DNA from: Micromonospora antibiotica
GTDB lineage: Bacteria > Actinomycetota > Actinomycetes > Mycobacteriales > Micromonosporaceae
Direction: 5' to 3'
Length of the DNA stretch: 64,000 nucleotides
Assembly: GCF_017599305.1 (NCBI RefSeq)
Contig: NZ_JAGFWR010000015.1
Span: forward strand, 80,375-144,374
Within the stretch, counting starts at the first letter, position 1. Each line of letters opens with the position of its first letter. A program made the position numbers and the translations under genes. The notes below the pieces were generated by a model. That model saw nothing but the letters and a program-made list of their open reading frames with translations. It was not told where the DNA came from and searched no databases. Shown piece by piece: positions 17,584-25,220 of this stretch.

Positions 17584-19179
17584 ATGAGTCGAGAGAACTT
17601 CGCGCGCACGCACGCCTCCGTGGAGACGCTGCACGAGTTCCTGTTGGCGGGCGCCCGGCTGACGCCCGACAAGCCGGCCGTCATCCAGGCCGTCGGCGGC
17701 GAGGTCGGCTCCATCTCGTACCGTCAGCTCGCCCAGCGGGTCGACGGCTACGCCGCCGCCCTCGACGAACTCGGCCTCGACATCGGCGACCGGGTGATCC
17801 TGGAGTCGGACACCACCCCGACCGCCATCGCCGTCTTCCTCGCCTGCTCCTCGCTGGGCCTGACGTTCATCCCGGTCAGCCCGGAGACCCCCGCCCAGCG
17901 GCTCGCGCTGATCGCCGAGAGCACCGCCGCCGCGCTGCACCTGCAACCCGTCGACGGCCGCCGCGACGGCGTACCCACGTCGCTGGGCACCGCCCGGTTC
18001 GGCCCGGACGGCATCCAGGTCGAGCGGACGCCCGCGCCGCGCACCCGGCACCGCCGGGAACTGGTGCCCACCGACCCGGCCTACATGATCTTCACGTCGG
18101 GCACCACCGGACGACCCAAGGGCGTGGTGATGAGCCACCGGGGCGTCCTCGCCTTCTTCCGGGGGATGCTGCGGCACGGCATCGTCTCCGCCGAGGACCG
18201 GGTCGCCACCACCTCGCCGTTGCAGTTCGACTTCTCGCTGCTCGACATCGGCCTGGCGCTGGGCAGCGGCGCGGCCGTGGTGCCGGTGCCCCGGTCGCTG
18301 CTGCGCTGGCCGCGCCGCTTCGTGCAGTTCCTCGCCGACAGCGGCGCAACCCAGGTCAACGGCGTGCCGTCGATCTGGCGGGGGGTGCTGCGGCACGAGT
18401 TCGCCGGGCTGGCCGCGCTCGGTGAGCAGATCCGCGGGGTGCTCTACTCCGGCGAGAACTTCCCCCTGCCCGAGATGCGGGAGCTGCAACGCGCCCTGCC
18501 GCACGCCCGGGTGGTCAACTGCTTCGGCAGCAGCGAGTCCATCGCCGCGTCCTTCACCGACGTGCCCAATCCGCTGCCCGACGACATCGACCGGATCTCC
18601 ATCGGCCACGCCCACCCGGGCGCGGAGATGCTGCTGATCGACGAGGACGGCCGGCCGGTCGACTCCCCGGGTGTCATCGGCCAGATCCACCTGCGCAGCG
18701 CCGCCCTGTTCCACGGCTACTGGAATGACCCGGAGGCCACCGCCGCCGCGCTGGTGCCCGACCCGCTCAACCCGGCCACCGGGCAGGTGGTCTTCCGTAC
18801 CGGCGACCTGGCCTACCGGGGCGAGGGTGGCGAACTCTACTTCACCGGCCGGGCCGACTCCCTGGTCAAGGTGCGCGGCAACCGGGTCGAGCTGGGCGAG
18901 GTGGAGCGCCGGGTCCGGGAGTTCCCGGGCATCACCGGGGCCGCCGCGCTGATGCTGCCGCAGGAGGGCAAGGACCCGGTGCTGGCCGCGTTCGTGGTGC
19001 TCGACGAGGGCGTCACCGGCGTGGAGGAGATGGAGCTGGGCGCGTTCTGCCTGGAGGCGCTGCCCGACTACATGGTGCCGCAGCAGGTCCGGGTCATCGA
19101 CGAGCTGCCGGTCAACGCCAACGGCAAGATCGACCGGCGGGCCCTCGCCGAGCGAGCCGGACAGCCCGCCCAGCGCTGA
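17584..19179 (+). CDS. VinN-like beta-amino-acid adenylation enzyme
   Basis: This 531-residue stand-alone ANL-family enzyme has the ATP loop FTSGTTGRPKG (170-180), an FDFS motif whose Asp216 is at the place that holds the substrate amine in amino-acid adenylation domains, and the catalytic C-terminal Lys515 in NANGKID. Its role would be to activate the beta-amino acid starter with ATP and load it on the neighbouring carrier protein, as VinN and IdnL1 do in macrolactam pathways. The substrate, probably 3-aminobutyrate, is inferred from the aminomutase in the cluster and not read from the pocket. ATG 17584 has no convincing ribosome binding site but lies just behind a -10 box. A 15-bp terminator follows. 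Confidence 0.9.
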   Translation: MSRENFARTHASVETLHEFLLAGARLTPDKPAVIQAVGGEVGSISYRQLAQRVDGYAAALDELGLDIGDRVILESDTTPTAIAVFLACSSLGLTFIPVSPETPAQRLALIAESTAAALHLQPVDGRRDGVPTSLGTARFGPDGIQVERTPAPRTRHRRELVPTDPAYMIFTSGTTGRPKGVVMSHRGVLAFFRGMLRHGIVSAEDRVATTSPLQFDFSLLDIGLALGSGAAVVPVPRSLLRWPRRFVQFLADSGATQVNGVPSIWRGVLRHEFAGLAALGEQIRGVLYSGENFPLPEMRELQRALPHARVVNCFGSSESIAASFTDVPNPLPDDIDRISIGHAHPGAEMLLIDEDGRPVDSPGVIGQIHLRSAALFHGYWNDPEATAAALVPDPLNPATGQVVFRTGDLAYRGEGGELYFTGRADSLVKVRGNRVELGEVERRVREFPGITGAAALMLPQEGKDPVLAAFVVLDEGVTGVEEMELGAFCLEALPDYMVPQQVRVIDELPVNANGKIDRRALAERAGQPAQR

Positions 19180-19194
19180 CCCGCACCCCGACGG

Positions 19195-19233
19195 CCCCTG
19201 GCCGGTCCCTTCAGGAGGGGGACCGGCCAGGGG
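19195..19233 (+). terminator. Terminator of the adenylation gene, 15-bp perfect stem
   Basis: Arms 19195-19209 and 19219-19233 pair perfectly around a 9-nt loop and are followed by TTT. It lies 15 nt after the stop codon. Confidence 0.8.
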
Positions 19234-19254
19234 TTTCCCACGCCGGTTCCCTGC

Positions 19255-19435
19255 GCCGCCGTCCGCCGTCCGCCCGCCGTCCGCCCGTCCGCCGTCCGCC
19301 GTCCGCCGTCCGCCCGTCCGCCGTCCGCCCGTCCGCCGTCCGCCGTCCGCCCGTCCGCCGTCCGCCGTCCGCCGTCCGCTCGCCGTCCTGCCGCCTGCCG
19401 CTCGCCGCCTGCCGCCTGCCGCTCGCCGCCCGCGG
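19255..19435. repeat. Short tandem repeat region, GCCGTCC type
   Basis: Dozens of 6- and 7-mers of the GCCGTCC/CGCCGTC family, drifting to GCCTGCC units at the right end. The stretch is almost purely C/G/T on this strand with no plausible gene. It is part of the 484-bp gap between convergent genes. Confidence 0.85.
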
Positions 19436-19448
19436 GTCGGTGTGCGCG

Positions 19449-19506
19449 CAGTTTCGTGGTTGTAGTGGCATCCGAACGCTCGGATGCCACTACAACCACG
19501 AAACTG
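19449..19506. repeat. Perfect palindrome with 27-bp arms
   Basis: Arms 19449-19475 and 19480-19506 are exact reverse complements around a 4-nt loop (ACGC). The arms contain GTTTCGTGGTTGTAGTGG, which is less GC-rich than the surroundings. It lies between the two converging adenylation genes. It could be an extra bidirectional terminator or a mobile repeat of REP/MITE type. Confidence 0.9.
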
Positions 19507-19522
19507 TGTCGATCATGGAGAT

Positions 19523-19550
19523 CCCCGGCCCGGAGTGGTCCGGGCCGGGG
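19523..19550 (-). terminator. Terminator hairpin after the minus-strand starter operon
   Basis: Arms 19523-19534 and 19539-19550 form a perfect 12-bp stem with a GTGG loop, about 115 nt downstream of the VinM-like stop codon. Confidence 0.65.
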
Positions 19551-19560
19551 AAGGGTGGGT

Positions 19561-19654
19561 GAAGGCAGAGAGAGCGGGGGAGGCAGGGAGCGCGGGGAGG
19601 CAGGGGGAGCGGGGGAGGCAGGGAGCGCGGGGAAGCAGGGAGAGCGGGGGAGGT
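19561..19654. repeat. GA-rich imperfect tandem repeat
   Basis: Repeats of about 17-18 bp built on AGCGGGGGAGGCAGGG, immediately downstream of the VinM-like gene. Strongly purine-biased on the plus strand. No coding content seen. Confidence 0.8.
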
Positions 19655-19663
19655 GGGTGCGGA

Positions 19664-21208
19664 TCAGTGTTCGGCGGCCTCGCGGGCCAGCCGGGCCCGG
19701 TCCACCTTGCGGTTGGAGTTCAACGGGAACTCCGGCACGTGCCGGTACGAACGCGGCAGCATCCCCTTGGGCAGGATCTGCCGCAGCTGCCGGGACAGCT
19801 CGGCCGGGGTGGTCCGCTCCCCGGTGTAGAAGACCACCAGCTCGGTGCCGCCGGCCCCGGAACGGGCCACGGTCACCGCGTCCTCGATGCCGGGGCAGCC
19901 CCGCAGGGCGTGCTCGATCTCGGCCAGCTCCACCCGCCAGCCGTGCACCTGCACCTGCGAGTCGAGCCGCCCCAGATAGATCAGCTCCTTGTTGTCCAGC
20001 CGCCGGACCCGGTCCCCGGTGCGGTACCAGCGCCGCCCGTCACGGACCAGGAACCGGCCCTCGTCGTCGGCCGGATCGAGGTAACCGGGGGTGAGCTGCG
20101 GGCCGGTGATGCAGAGTTCCCCCTCCACCTCACTGGCCGCGCCGTCGGCGTCGAGCAGCACCCCGTCGTGCCCGTCGTGCAGCGTCCCGATCGGGACCAG
20201 ACCGTTGACGCACAACCCCGGCGAGGTCTCCGGCGACCAGCGGTGCCCGGTGATCGTCACGGTCAGTTCGGTCGGGCCGTAGATGTTCTCCAGCGTCGAC
20301 CCGGGGGCCGCCGACTGCCAGTCCACCGCGTCGGCGGCGTGCAGCGCCTCCCCGGCGAAGAAGCTCCACCGCAACGACGGCATCGCCGCCGCATCGAGGC
20401 GACCGGTCCGCCGCACCAGGGTGATCGCGCTCGGGGTGGAGAACCACACGGTCAGGCCCCGCTCGGCCACGAACGCCGGCACGTCCCGGTAGGCCGCCGG
20501 CGGCACCGGGTGCACGCTCGCCCCCGCGCCCCAGGCGCAGAACAGGTCGAACATCGCGCAGTCGAAGTTCAGGTCGAACGACTGGGAGAACCGGTCGTCC
20601 GGCCCGAAGTCGTACCGGTCGTCCAGCACGGAGAAGTAGTGCCGCAGGTTGCCGTGGGTGATCGGCACCCCCTTGGGTCGCCCCGTCGAGCCGGAGGTGA
20701 ACAGCACGTAGGCCACGTCGTCCGGGCGGGCGGGGCGGGGCGCGGCCAGTGGCGTCGCCCCGACCACCGGCAGCCGCAGCCCGGTGCCGCTGCCGCGCGG
20801 GTCCACCACCGGCGCGAACACCGGCACCCCGGCGACCGCGTCACCCATCTCCGCCCGGACCGCCAGCCCGGCGTCGTCGAGCAGCAGGACGGAGACCCCG
20901 CACGCGGTGAGCATCCCCGCCGTCCGGGCCGCCGGGAACTCCGGGTGCAGCGGCACGGCGGTCGCGCCGAGGTACAGGGTGGCGAGCAGCCCGGCGTACG
21001 ACTCCAGGGTCTTGCCGGCAAGGATGCCGACCACCCGGGGCGGCCCGTCCGGGCCGGCGGCCAACGCCCCGGCCCAGCGCAGCGCGGTGGTGTGCAGCTC
21101 CTCGTAGCTGACCGGACCGGTCGGCAGGTGCAGGGCGGTGGCCCGGGGTGCGGCGGCCAGCCCCTGGAGGAACCGGCCGTGCAGGGCGTAGTCGGTGTGC
21201 TGGGTCAT
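19664..21208 (-). CDS. VinM-like aminoacyl-adenylating ligase
   Basis: This 514-residue ANL/NRPS-type adenylation protein without a carrier domain has the ATP loop LFTSGSTGRPKG, the IYGPTE motif, the YRTGD motif and the C-terminal Lys in NSNRKVD. In vicenistatin biosynthesis VinM adds alanine to the amine of the carrier-bound beta-amino acid, giving a protected dipeptidyl thioester. The same capping role is inferred from its place in the starter operon. The start at 21208 is supported by GGAGG 5 nt upstream. It is last in a four-gene minus-strand operon, 26 nt after the acyltransferase. The capping amino acid cannot be told by eye. Confidence 0.88.
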   Translation of the reverse strand: MTQHTDYALHGRFLQGLAAAPRATALHLPTGPVSYEELHTTALRWAGALAAGPDGPPRVVGILAGKTLESYAGLLATLYLGATAVPLHPEFPAARTAGMLTACGVSVLLLDDAGLAVRAEMGDAVAGVPVFAPVVDPRGSGTGLRLPVVGATPLAAPRPARPDDVAYVLFTSGSTGRPKGVPITHGNLRHYFSVLDDRYDFGPDDRFSQSFDLNFDCAMFDLFCAWGAGASVHPVPPAAYRDVPAFVAERGLTVWFSTPSAITLVRRTGRLDAAAMPSLRWSFFAGEALHAADAVDWQSAAPGSTLENIYGPTELTVTITGHRWSPETSPGLCVNGLVPIGTLHDGHDGVLLDADGAASEVEGELCITGPQLTPGYLDPADDEGRFLVRDGRRWYRTGDRVRRLDNKELIYLGRLDSQVQVHGWRVELAEIEHALRGCPGIEDAVTVARSGAGGTELVVFYTGERTTPAELSRQLRQILPKGMLPRSYRHVPEFPLNSNRKVDRARLAREAAEH

Positions 21209-21234
21209 CTCGTCCTCCGTGCTCTGCCGACCGG

Positions 21235-22164
21235 TCAGGCGGCCACGGTGCGGCGGATCGGCCGCATCGCCCGCCGGGGGTCCACGATGGTGGTCCGGAA
21301 GTTGCGGACGGTCGCGCCGACCCGGCCCCAGAGCCGGTCCGGCCCGCAGACGTGCACCGTCTGCACCCCGGACTGCTGGAACGTGGCGACCACCTCCGGC
21401 CAGCGCACCGGGGTGACGATCCCGTCGAGCAGCATGGTCCGTACGCCGTCGGCGGTGGTGCGTACCGTGCCGTCCTGGTCGGCGACGACCGGGATCTGCG
21501 GGTCGGTGAAGTGCAGCGACCCGAACAGCTCCGCCTCCACCCGGTCGCGCAGCGGTTGGAACGCGGCGGCGTGCAGCGGCGGGTCCATCACGTACAGCGG
21601 CAGCCCGCCGCCGGCCCGCAGCCGCTGCGCCAACCAGTCGGTGCGCCCCTCGTGCAGGGTCACCATCCAGAAGTCGGTGTCGACGTAGCAGGAGATCTCG
21701 TACCACTCGCCGGCCTCGTCCAGCTCGGCGAGGATCTCCCGCAGCCGCTCGCCCGGGGTACGGACGAACGACATCGTCACCACGCCCCGCTGCTCGGCGG
21801 TGAAGTACTCCGTCTCGATCCGGGACAGCCGCGCCGTCATCCGGACCGCCTCGGCGAAGTCCAGCGCGCCGCTGAACACGGCGGCGGCCTTACCCCCGAA
21901 GCTGGGCCCGGCGATCAGGTCCGGCCGCAGGTCCATGGTCCGCTCCGCCCAGCGGGCCAGCGCCACGCAGTTGACCAGGAAGGCCACCTGGGCGTACTCG
22001 GAGTAGTCGCTGTCGCTGTCGCGGTAGCGGGCGAACAGGTCGTAGTCCAGGGCGTCGCTGGCTGCGGCGAGCAACTCGCGGGCGTCCCGGTCGATGAGCA
22101 TGAACTTCGCGACGTCGGCGAAGTCGCACGGGCCCATCCCGGGAAAGACGATGGCGCTGGTCAT
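21235..22164 (-). CDS. VinK-like discrete acyltransferase
   Basis: This 309-residue stand-alone acyltransferase has a GPSFGG nucleophile motif (Ser88) in place of the GHSxG of extender-unit ATs, and His198 as the likely partner. VinK-type enzymes move the dipeptidyl starter from the discrete carrier to the loading ACP of the first PKS module. That PKS begins with a lone ACP here, which fits. Start ATG 22164 has AAGGA about 9 nt upstream. It lies 67 nt after the PLP enzyme and 26 nt before the VinM-like gene, in one operon. A repair AT or malonyl transferase is less likely, since the GHSxG and HAFH signatures are missing. Confidence 0.87.
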   Translation of the reverse strand: MTSAIVFPGMGPCDFADVAKFMLIDRDARELLAAASDALDYDLFARYRDSDSDYSEYAQVAFLVNCVALARWAERTMDLRPDLIAGPSFGGKAAAVFSGALDFAEAVRMTARLSRIETEYFTAEQRGVVTMSFVRTPGERLREILAELDEAGEWYEISCYVDTDFWMVTLHEGRTDWLAQRLRAGGGLPLYVMDPPLHAAAFQPLRDRVEAELFGSLHFTDPQIPVVADQDGTVRTTADGVRTMLLDGIVTPVRWPEVVATFQQSGVQTVHVCGPDRLWGRVGATVRNFRTTIVDPRRAMRPIRRTVAA

Positions 22165-22231
22165 CTGGGGCGTCCTTGTCGTCGGGGCCGACCGGCGCGG
22201 GCACGGTCGGCGGGGGAGCCGGGCGGGCAGG

Positions 22232-23488
22232 TCACCGGGGGAGCTTGGCCAGAGCCTGCTCGATGCGGACCAGCGCGTCGGCGACGTGCGGCACCGTCAG
22301 CGGGTCGGCGGCGGTCTGGGTCTGCCGCTGCTGCTCCGGGGTGTCGCCGTAGAGCATGCTGGTGGCGGCCCGGAACCGCAGCGCCTCCGGCCGGTCGCCG
22401 AAGTGGTGGCCGGACAGCACCGCCACGCCCAGCTCCTCCAGCAGGTGACGCTGCAACCCGGCGCCGTCGGTGATGCCCTGCTCGGCCAGCGGCTCCCGCA
22501 GCGGCGCGAAATCCGGGTAGACGTAGAACGCGCCGGTCGGCGGCCGGCAGGTGGCGCCCGCCTCCACCATGATCCGGTGCACCGCCCCGGCCACCGCGCC
22601 GTGCAGCGCGGCGTCCTCGGTGAGCCGCTCGCGGATCTCCGGCGGCTCGGCGAAGGCGTACCGGGTCACCGACTGCATCGGCCCGGCGAGGGTGGACCAG
22701 ATCTCGCTGGCCACCGCCGCCACGTCGGCGCGGATCCGCTCACCCCACCCGCCGGCCGGGAACCGGGCCGCGCCGATCCGCCAACCGCCGAGCGCCAGGT
22801 TCTTGCTCAGCCCGGTGAGCACCACGGTCCGCCTCGGGGCGACCTCGGCGGGGGAGAGCAGGTCCGTGCCCGGGGTGTGCAGGATGTCCCGGTAGATCTC
22901 GTCCGAGACGATCAGCAGGTCCTCCTCCTCGGCGATCGCGCACAACTCCCGGACCAGGTCGTCCGGGGCGTGTGTGCCGGTCGGGTTGTCCGGCGAGGTG
23001 AGCACCAGGATGCGCGGGTCGTGGCCGAGCACCCGGGCGGCGTGGATCGTCTCCCGCAGCGCCGTCGGGTCGGGCACCCCGCCGCACGACTCCGGGATCG
23101 GCACCCCCAGCACGGTCTTGCCGGCCAACCGGGCCTGCGGGGCGTAGGTGACCCAGCTCGGCGCGGCGACGATGGTGTCCCCGCCGACGACCAGTTGCAG
23201 GGCCATCAGCAGCGGCTTGCTGCCCGGCGCGATAATCACCTGGTCCGCCTCGGTGGGCAGCCGGCGACGGGAGAAGTACCCGGCCACCGCGTCCCGGGTG
23301 TCCGGGTCACCCACCACCGGCCCGTACGCATTGCGGTCGGCGCCGTCGGTCAGCGCCCGCCGCAGTGGCGCGAACACCGGCAGCCGGGACTCGCCGAAGC
23401 CCAGGTGCACGATGGACTCGCCTGCGGCGATGCGCTGCGCGACCAACTGGTCGAGTGCGAGGTTGGGCGAGATCTTCCGGCCGGCCAT
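22232..23488 (-). CDS. Class I/II aminotransferase-fold PLP enzyme, candidate beta-glutamate decarboxylase
   Basis: This 418-residue fold-type I PLP enzyme has Lys229 in SKNLALGGWR as the Schiff-base residue, Asp196 in SDEIY for the pyridine nitrogen, Asn168 in SPDNPTG, and a carboxylate-binding Arg in the RFRAATS stretch near the C-terminus. By family it is an aspartate-type aminotransferase. In context, a step is needed to turn the aminomutase product into a starter. If that product is beta-glutamate, loss of one carboxylate gives 3-aminobutyrate, and aspartate beta-decarboxylases share this fold. That assignment is inference; plain transamination is the alternative. Start ATG 23488 has AAGGGAG upstream. 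It lies 28 nt behind the aminomutase gene. Confidence 0.85.
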   Translation of the reverse strand: MAGRKISPNLALDQLVAQRIAAGESIVHLGFGESRLPVFAPLRRALTDGADRNAYGPVVGDPDTRDAVAGYFSRRRLPTEADQVIIAPGSKPLLMALQLVVGGDTIVAAPSWVTYAPQARLAGKTVLGVPIPESCGGVPDPTALRETIHAARVLGHDPRILVLTSPDNPTGTHAPDDLVRELCAIAEEEDLLIVSDEIYRDILHTPGTDLLSPAEVAPRRTVVLTGLSKNLALGGWRIGAARFPAGGWGERIRADVAAVASEIWSTLAGPMQSVTRYAFAEPPEIRERLTEDAALHGAVAGAVHRIMVEAGATCRPPTGAFYVYPDFAPLREPLAEQGITDGAGLQRHLLEELGVAVLSGHHFGDRPEALRFRAATSMLYGDTPEQQRQTQTAADPLTVPHVADALVRIEQALAKLPR

Positions 23489-23516
23489 CGCCAGCTCCCT
23501 TCGGGTCGGTGGGTGT

Positions 23517-24863
23517 TCAGGCGGTGACGGCGGCGCCGGGGCGGGCCGCGCTGGGGCTGACGGCGGCGAGGATGTCCGCCGGGGCAGCCGGGTCGATCTC
23601 CAGGTCGCTCAGCCAGGCCGCGTCGGCCGACCAGCGGGCCCGGAACGGCCGGCCGACCAGCCGCCGGTCGCGGGCCTGGATCAACCGGAGCTGGAAGAAG
23701 TCGCCGTCCGGGGTCCGTTCGACGCCGTCGACCAGCACCTTGCCGGGGGTGGCCGACATGACCGGCCCGCGCACCGTCCGGGCCAGGCCGGGCAGGTCCT
23801 GGTACGCGGTGCGGAAGATGTCGGCGGCCCGGGTCAGCGGCACCTGGAAGTAGTCGCGGGGACCGGTGTCCCGTTCGACGAACATGTAGTAGGGCACCGC
23901 GCCGACGGCCAGCTCGGCCCGCCACATCTCGCTCCAGGCGCGGGCGTCGTCGTTGACGTAGCGGATCAGCGGGGCCTGGCAGTAGACCACCGCCCCGGTC
24001 GACCGGATCCGGGCGATGGCCCGGGTGGCGACCTCGGTGGCCAACTCCCGGGGGTGGCTGAAGTGCGCCATCACCGCGACGTTGCGACCCGACGCGACGA
24101 CCTGTTCGAACAGTCGCAGCAGGTCGTCGGCGTCACTGTCGGAGACGAACCGGTACGGCCAGTAGGCGACCGCCTTGGTGCCGAACCGGATGGTGCGCAC
24201 CGTGTCCACCGCCAGCAGCGGCTCCACGTGGCTGCGCAGCCGCTCCGTCGACATGATCATCGGGTCGCCGCCGGTGACCAGCACGTCGGTCACCGCCGGG
24301 TGGCGGTGCAGGTAGCTCACCAACTGCTCCGGGCCGGGCGCGGCGAACCGCAGGTCCGCGTCACCGACGAACTGCGCCCAGCGGAAGCAGTAGGTGCAGT
24401 ACGCGTGGCAGGTCTGCCCCTGCTGCGGGAAGTACAGCACCGTCTCCCGGTACTTGTGCTGCATGCCCGGCAACTCCTGACCGTCCAGGCTGGGCACGTT
24501 GTGCTGCTGCTGCCCGGACGGGTGCGGGTTGAGCCCAGCCCGGATCCGGGCCACCTCACCGCGCAGCCCCTTGCGGTCACCGGCGCGCAGCAGGTCGCCG
24601 ACGATCCGCTCGTCGGCGGCGGCGAGCATGCCGCGCTGCGGGAACACCAGCCGGAAGATCGGGTCGTCCGGGATGCGGTCCCAGTCGATCAGGTGCGACA
24701 GGACGTACTCGTTGACCCGGAAGGGCAGCACCTGGGAAATGGTGCGGACCGCGTGCAGATTGTCGGCCGACAATCCGTACCGGGCGCCCAGCTCATCGAT
24801 GTGGTGCGGCCCGAAGGAGTGGAACCGCCCCGGATCGGCGGTCGTGGAAACGAGCAGGGACAT
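23517..24863 (-). CDS. KamA-type radical SAM 2,3-aminomutase (probably glutamate)
   Basis: This 448-residue protein of the lysine/glutamate 2,3-aminomutase family has the radical-SAM triad CHAYCTYC (Cys152, 156, 159) and the PLP-binding Lys in TPGKVLVDG near the C-terminus. It uses SAM, a 4Fe-4S cluster and PLP to move the alpha-amino group to C3. Compared with lysine 2,3-aminomutase, the Asp in VND that binds the substrate side chain is kept, but the second one, in the YYxxxxD stretch, aligns with Arg (YYMFVERD). This argues for an acidic substrate, and incednine and micromonolactam starters are known to come from glutamate. The start at 24863 is supported by GGAGGA 6 nt upstream. First gene of the starter operon. 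Confidence 0.87.
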   Translation of the reverse strand: MSLLVSTTADPGRFHSFGPHHIDELGARYGLSADNLHAVRTISQVLPFRVNEYVLSHLIDWDRIPDDPIFRLVFPQRGMLAAADERIVGDLLRAGDRKGLRGEVARIRAGLNPHPSGQQQHNVPSLDGQELPGMQHKYRETVLYFPQQGQTCHAYCTYCFRWAQFVGDADLRFAAPGPEQLVSYLHRHPAVTDVLVTGGDPMIMSTERLRSHVEPLLAVDTVRTIRFGTKAVAYWPYRFVSDSDADDLLRLFEQVVASGRNVAVMAHFSHPRELATEVATRAIARIRSTGAVVYCQAPLIRYVNDDARAWSEMWRAELAVGAVPYYMFVERDTGPRDYFQVPLTRAADIFRTAYQDLPGLARTVRGPVMSATPGKVLVDGVERTPDGDFFQLRLIQARDRRLVGRPFRARWSADAAWLSDLEIDPAAPADILAAVSPSAARPGAAVTA

Positions 24864-24969
24864 CAACCATCCTCCATGGGGGGTTGCGCCCACCGACGTG
24901 GCGTGACTCAATCACCGGTGCGCGCCCGCGAGAATCGCTCGACGGTCAACAGCGCGTTGCCTCGCCCCC

Positions 24970-25029
24970 ACGCTAGTGGCGGCCCGTCCGCCGGGACCCC
25001 TAGCGGAACCCCAGAGCCGCCCCTTAGCG
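24970..25029 (-). promoter_or_regulatory. Regulon-type promoter of the starter-unit operon
   Basis: Minus-strand -10 box TAGCGT (24975-24970). Upstream are CTAAGGGG, CTGGGG and CTAGGGG, with G-runs starting at 25023, 25012 and 25000, i.e. 48, 37 and 25 nt from the -10. The predicted leader to the aminomutase ATG is about 100 nt. There is no -35 box. Confidence 0.62.
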
Positions 25030-25034
25030 CCGCT

Positions 25035-25093
25035 GGTAGGGGGAGGCTAGGGGCGTCGCGGGGGTGTAGGTGGATTTCCTTTCCTGATTACGT
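25035..25093 (+). promoter_or_regulatory. Regulon-type promoter of the P450-ferredoxin genes
   Basis: GTAGGGGG and CTAGGGG, with G-runs starting at 25039 and 25050, lie 49 and 38 nt upstream of the -10-like TTACGT (25088-25093). They sit back to back with the starter-operon promoter, so one 125-bp segment holds five G-run elements. Confidence 0.58.
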
Positions 25094-25220
25094 ATCCCTC
25101 GCCTGGTCCGGCCGGCGCCCGGCGTGTCGCCCGGATACGCCGTACCGCACCGAGCGGCCGTGCAGACACCGATGCCAGCGCCGGATCACGTGCGCCCGGT
25201 GCGACCCGAGGGAGTGCTCC

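Noticed and set aside
19255..19435. Possible CRISPR array in the GCCGTCC repeats
   Set aside because: Units are 6-7 bp and run together with no spacers of constant length, and there are no cas genes.
24864..24911. Longer N-terminus for the aminomutase starting at a TTG
   Set aside because: The ATG at 24863 has a near-perfect ribosome binding site; the extension has none and does not resemble the family N-terminus.
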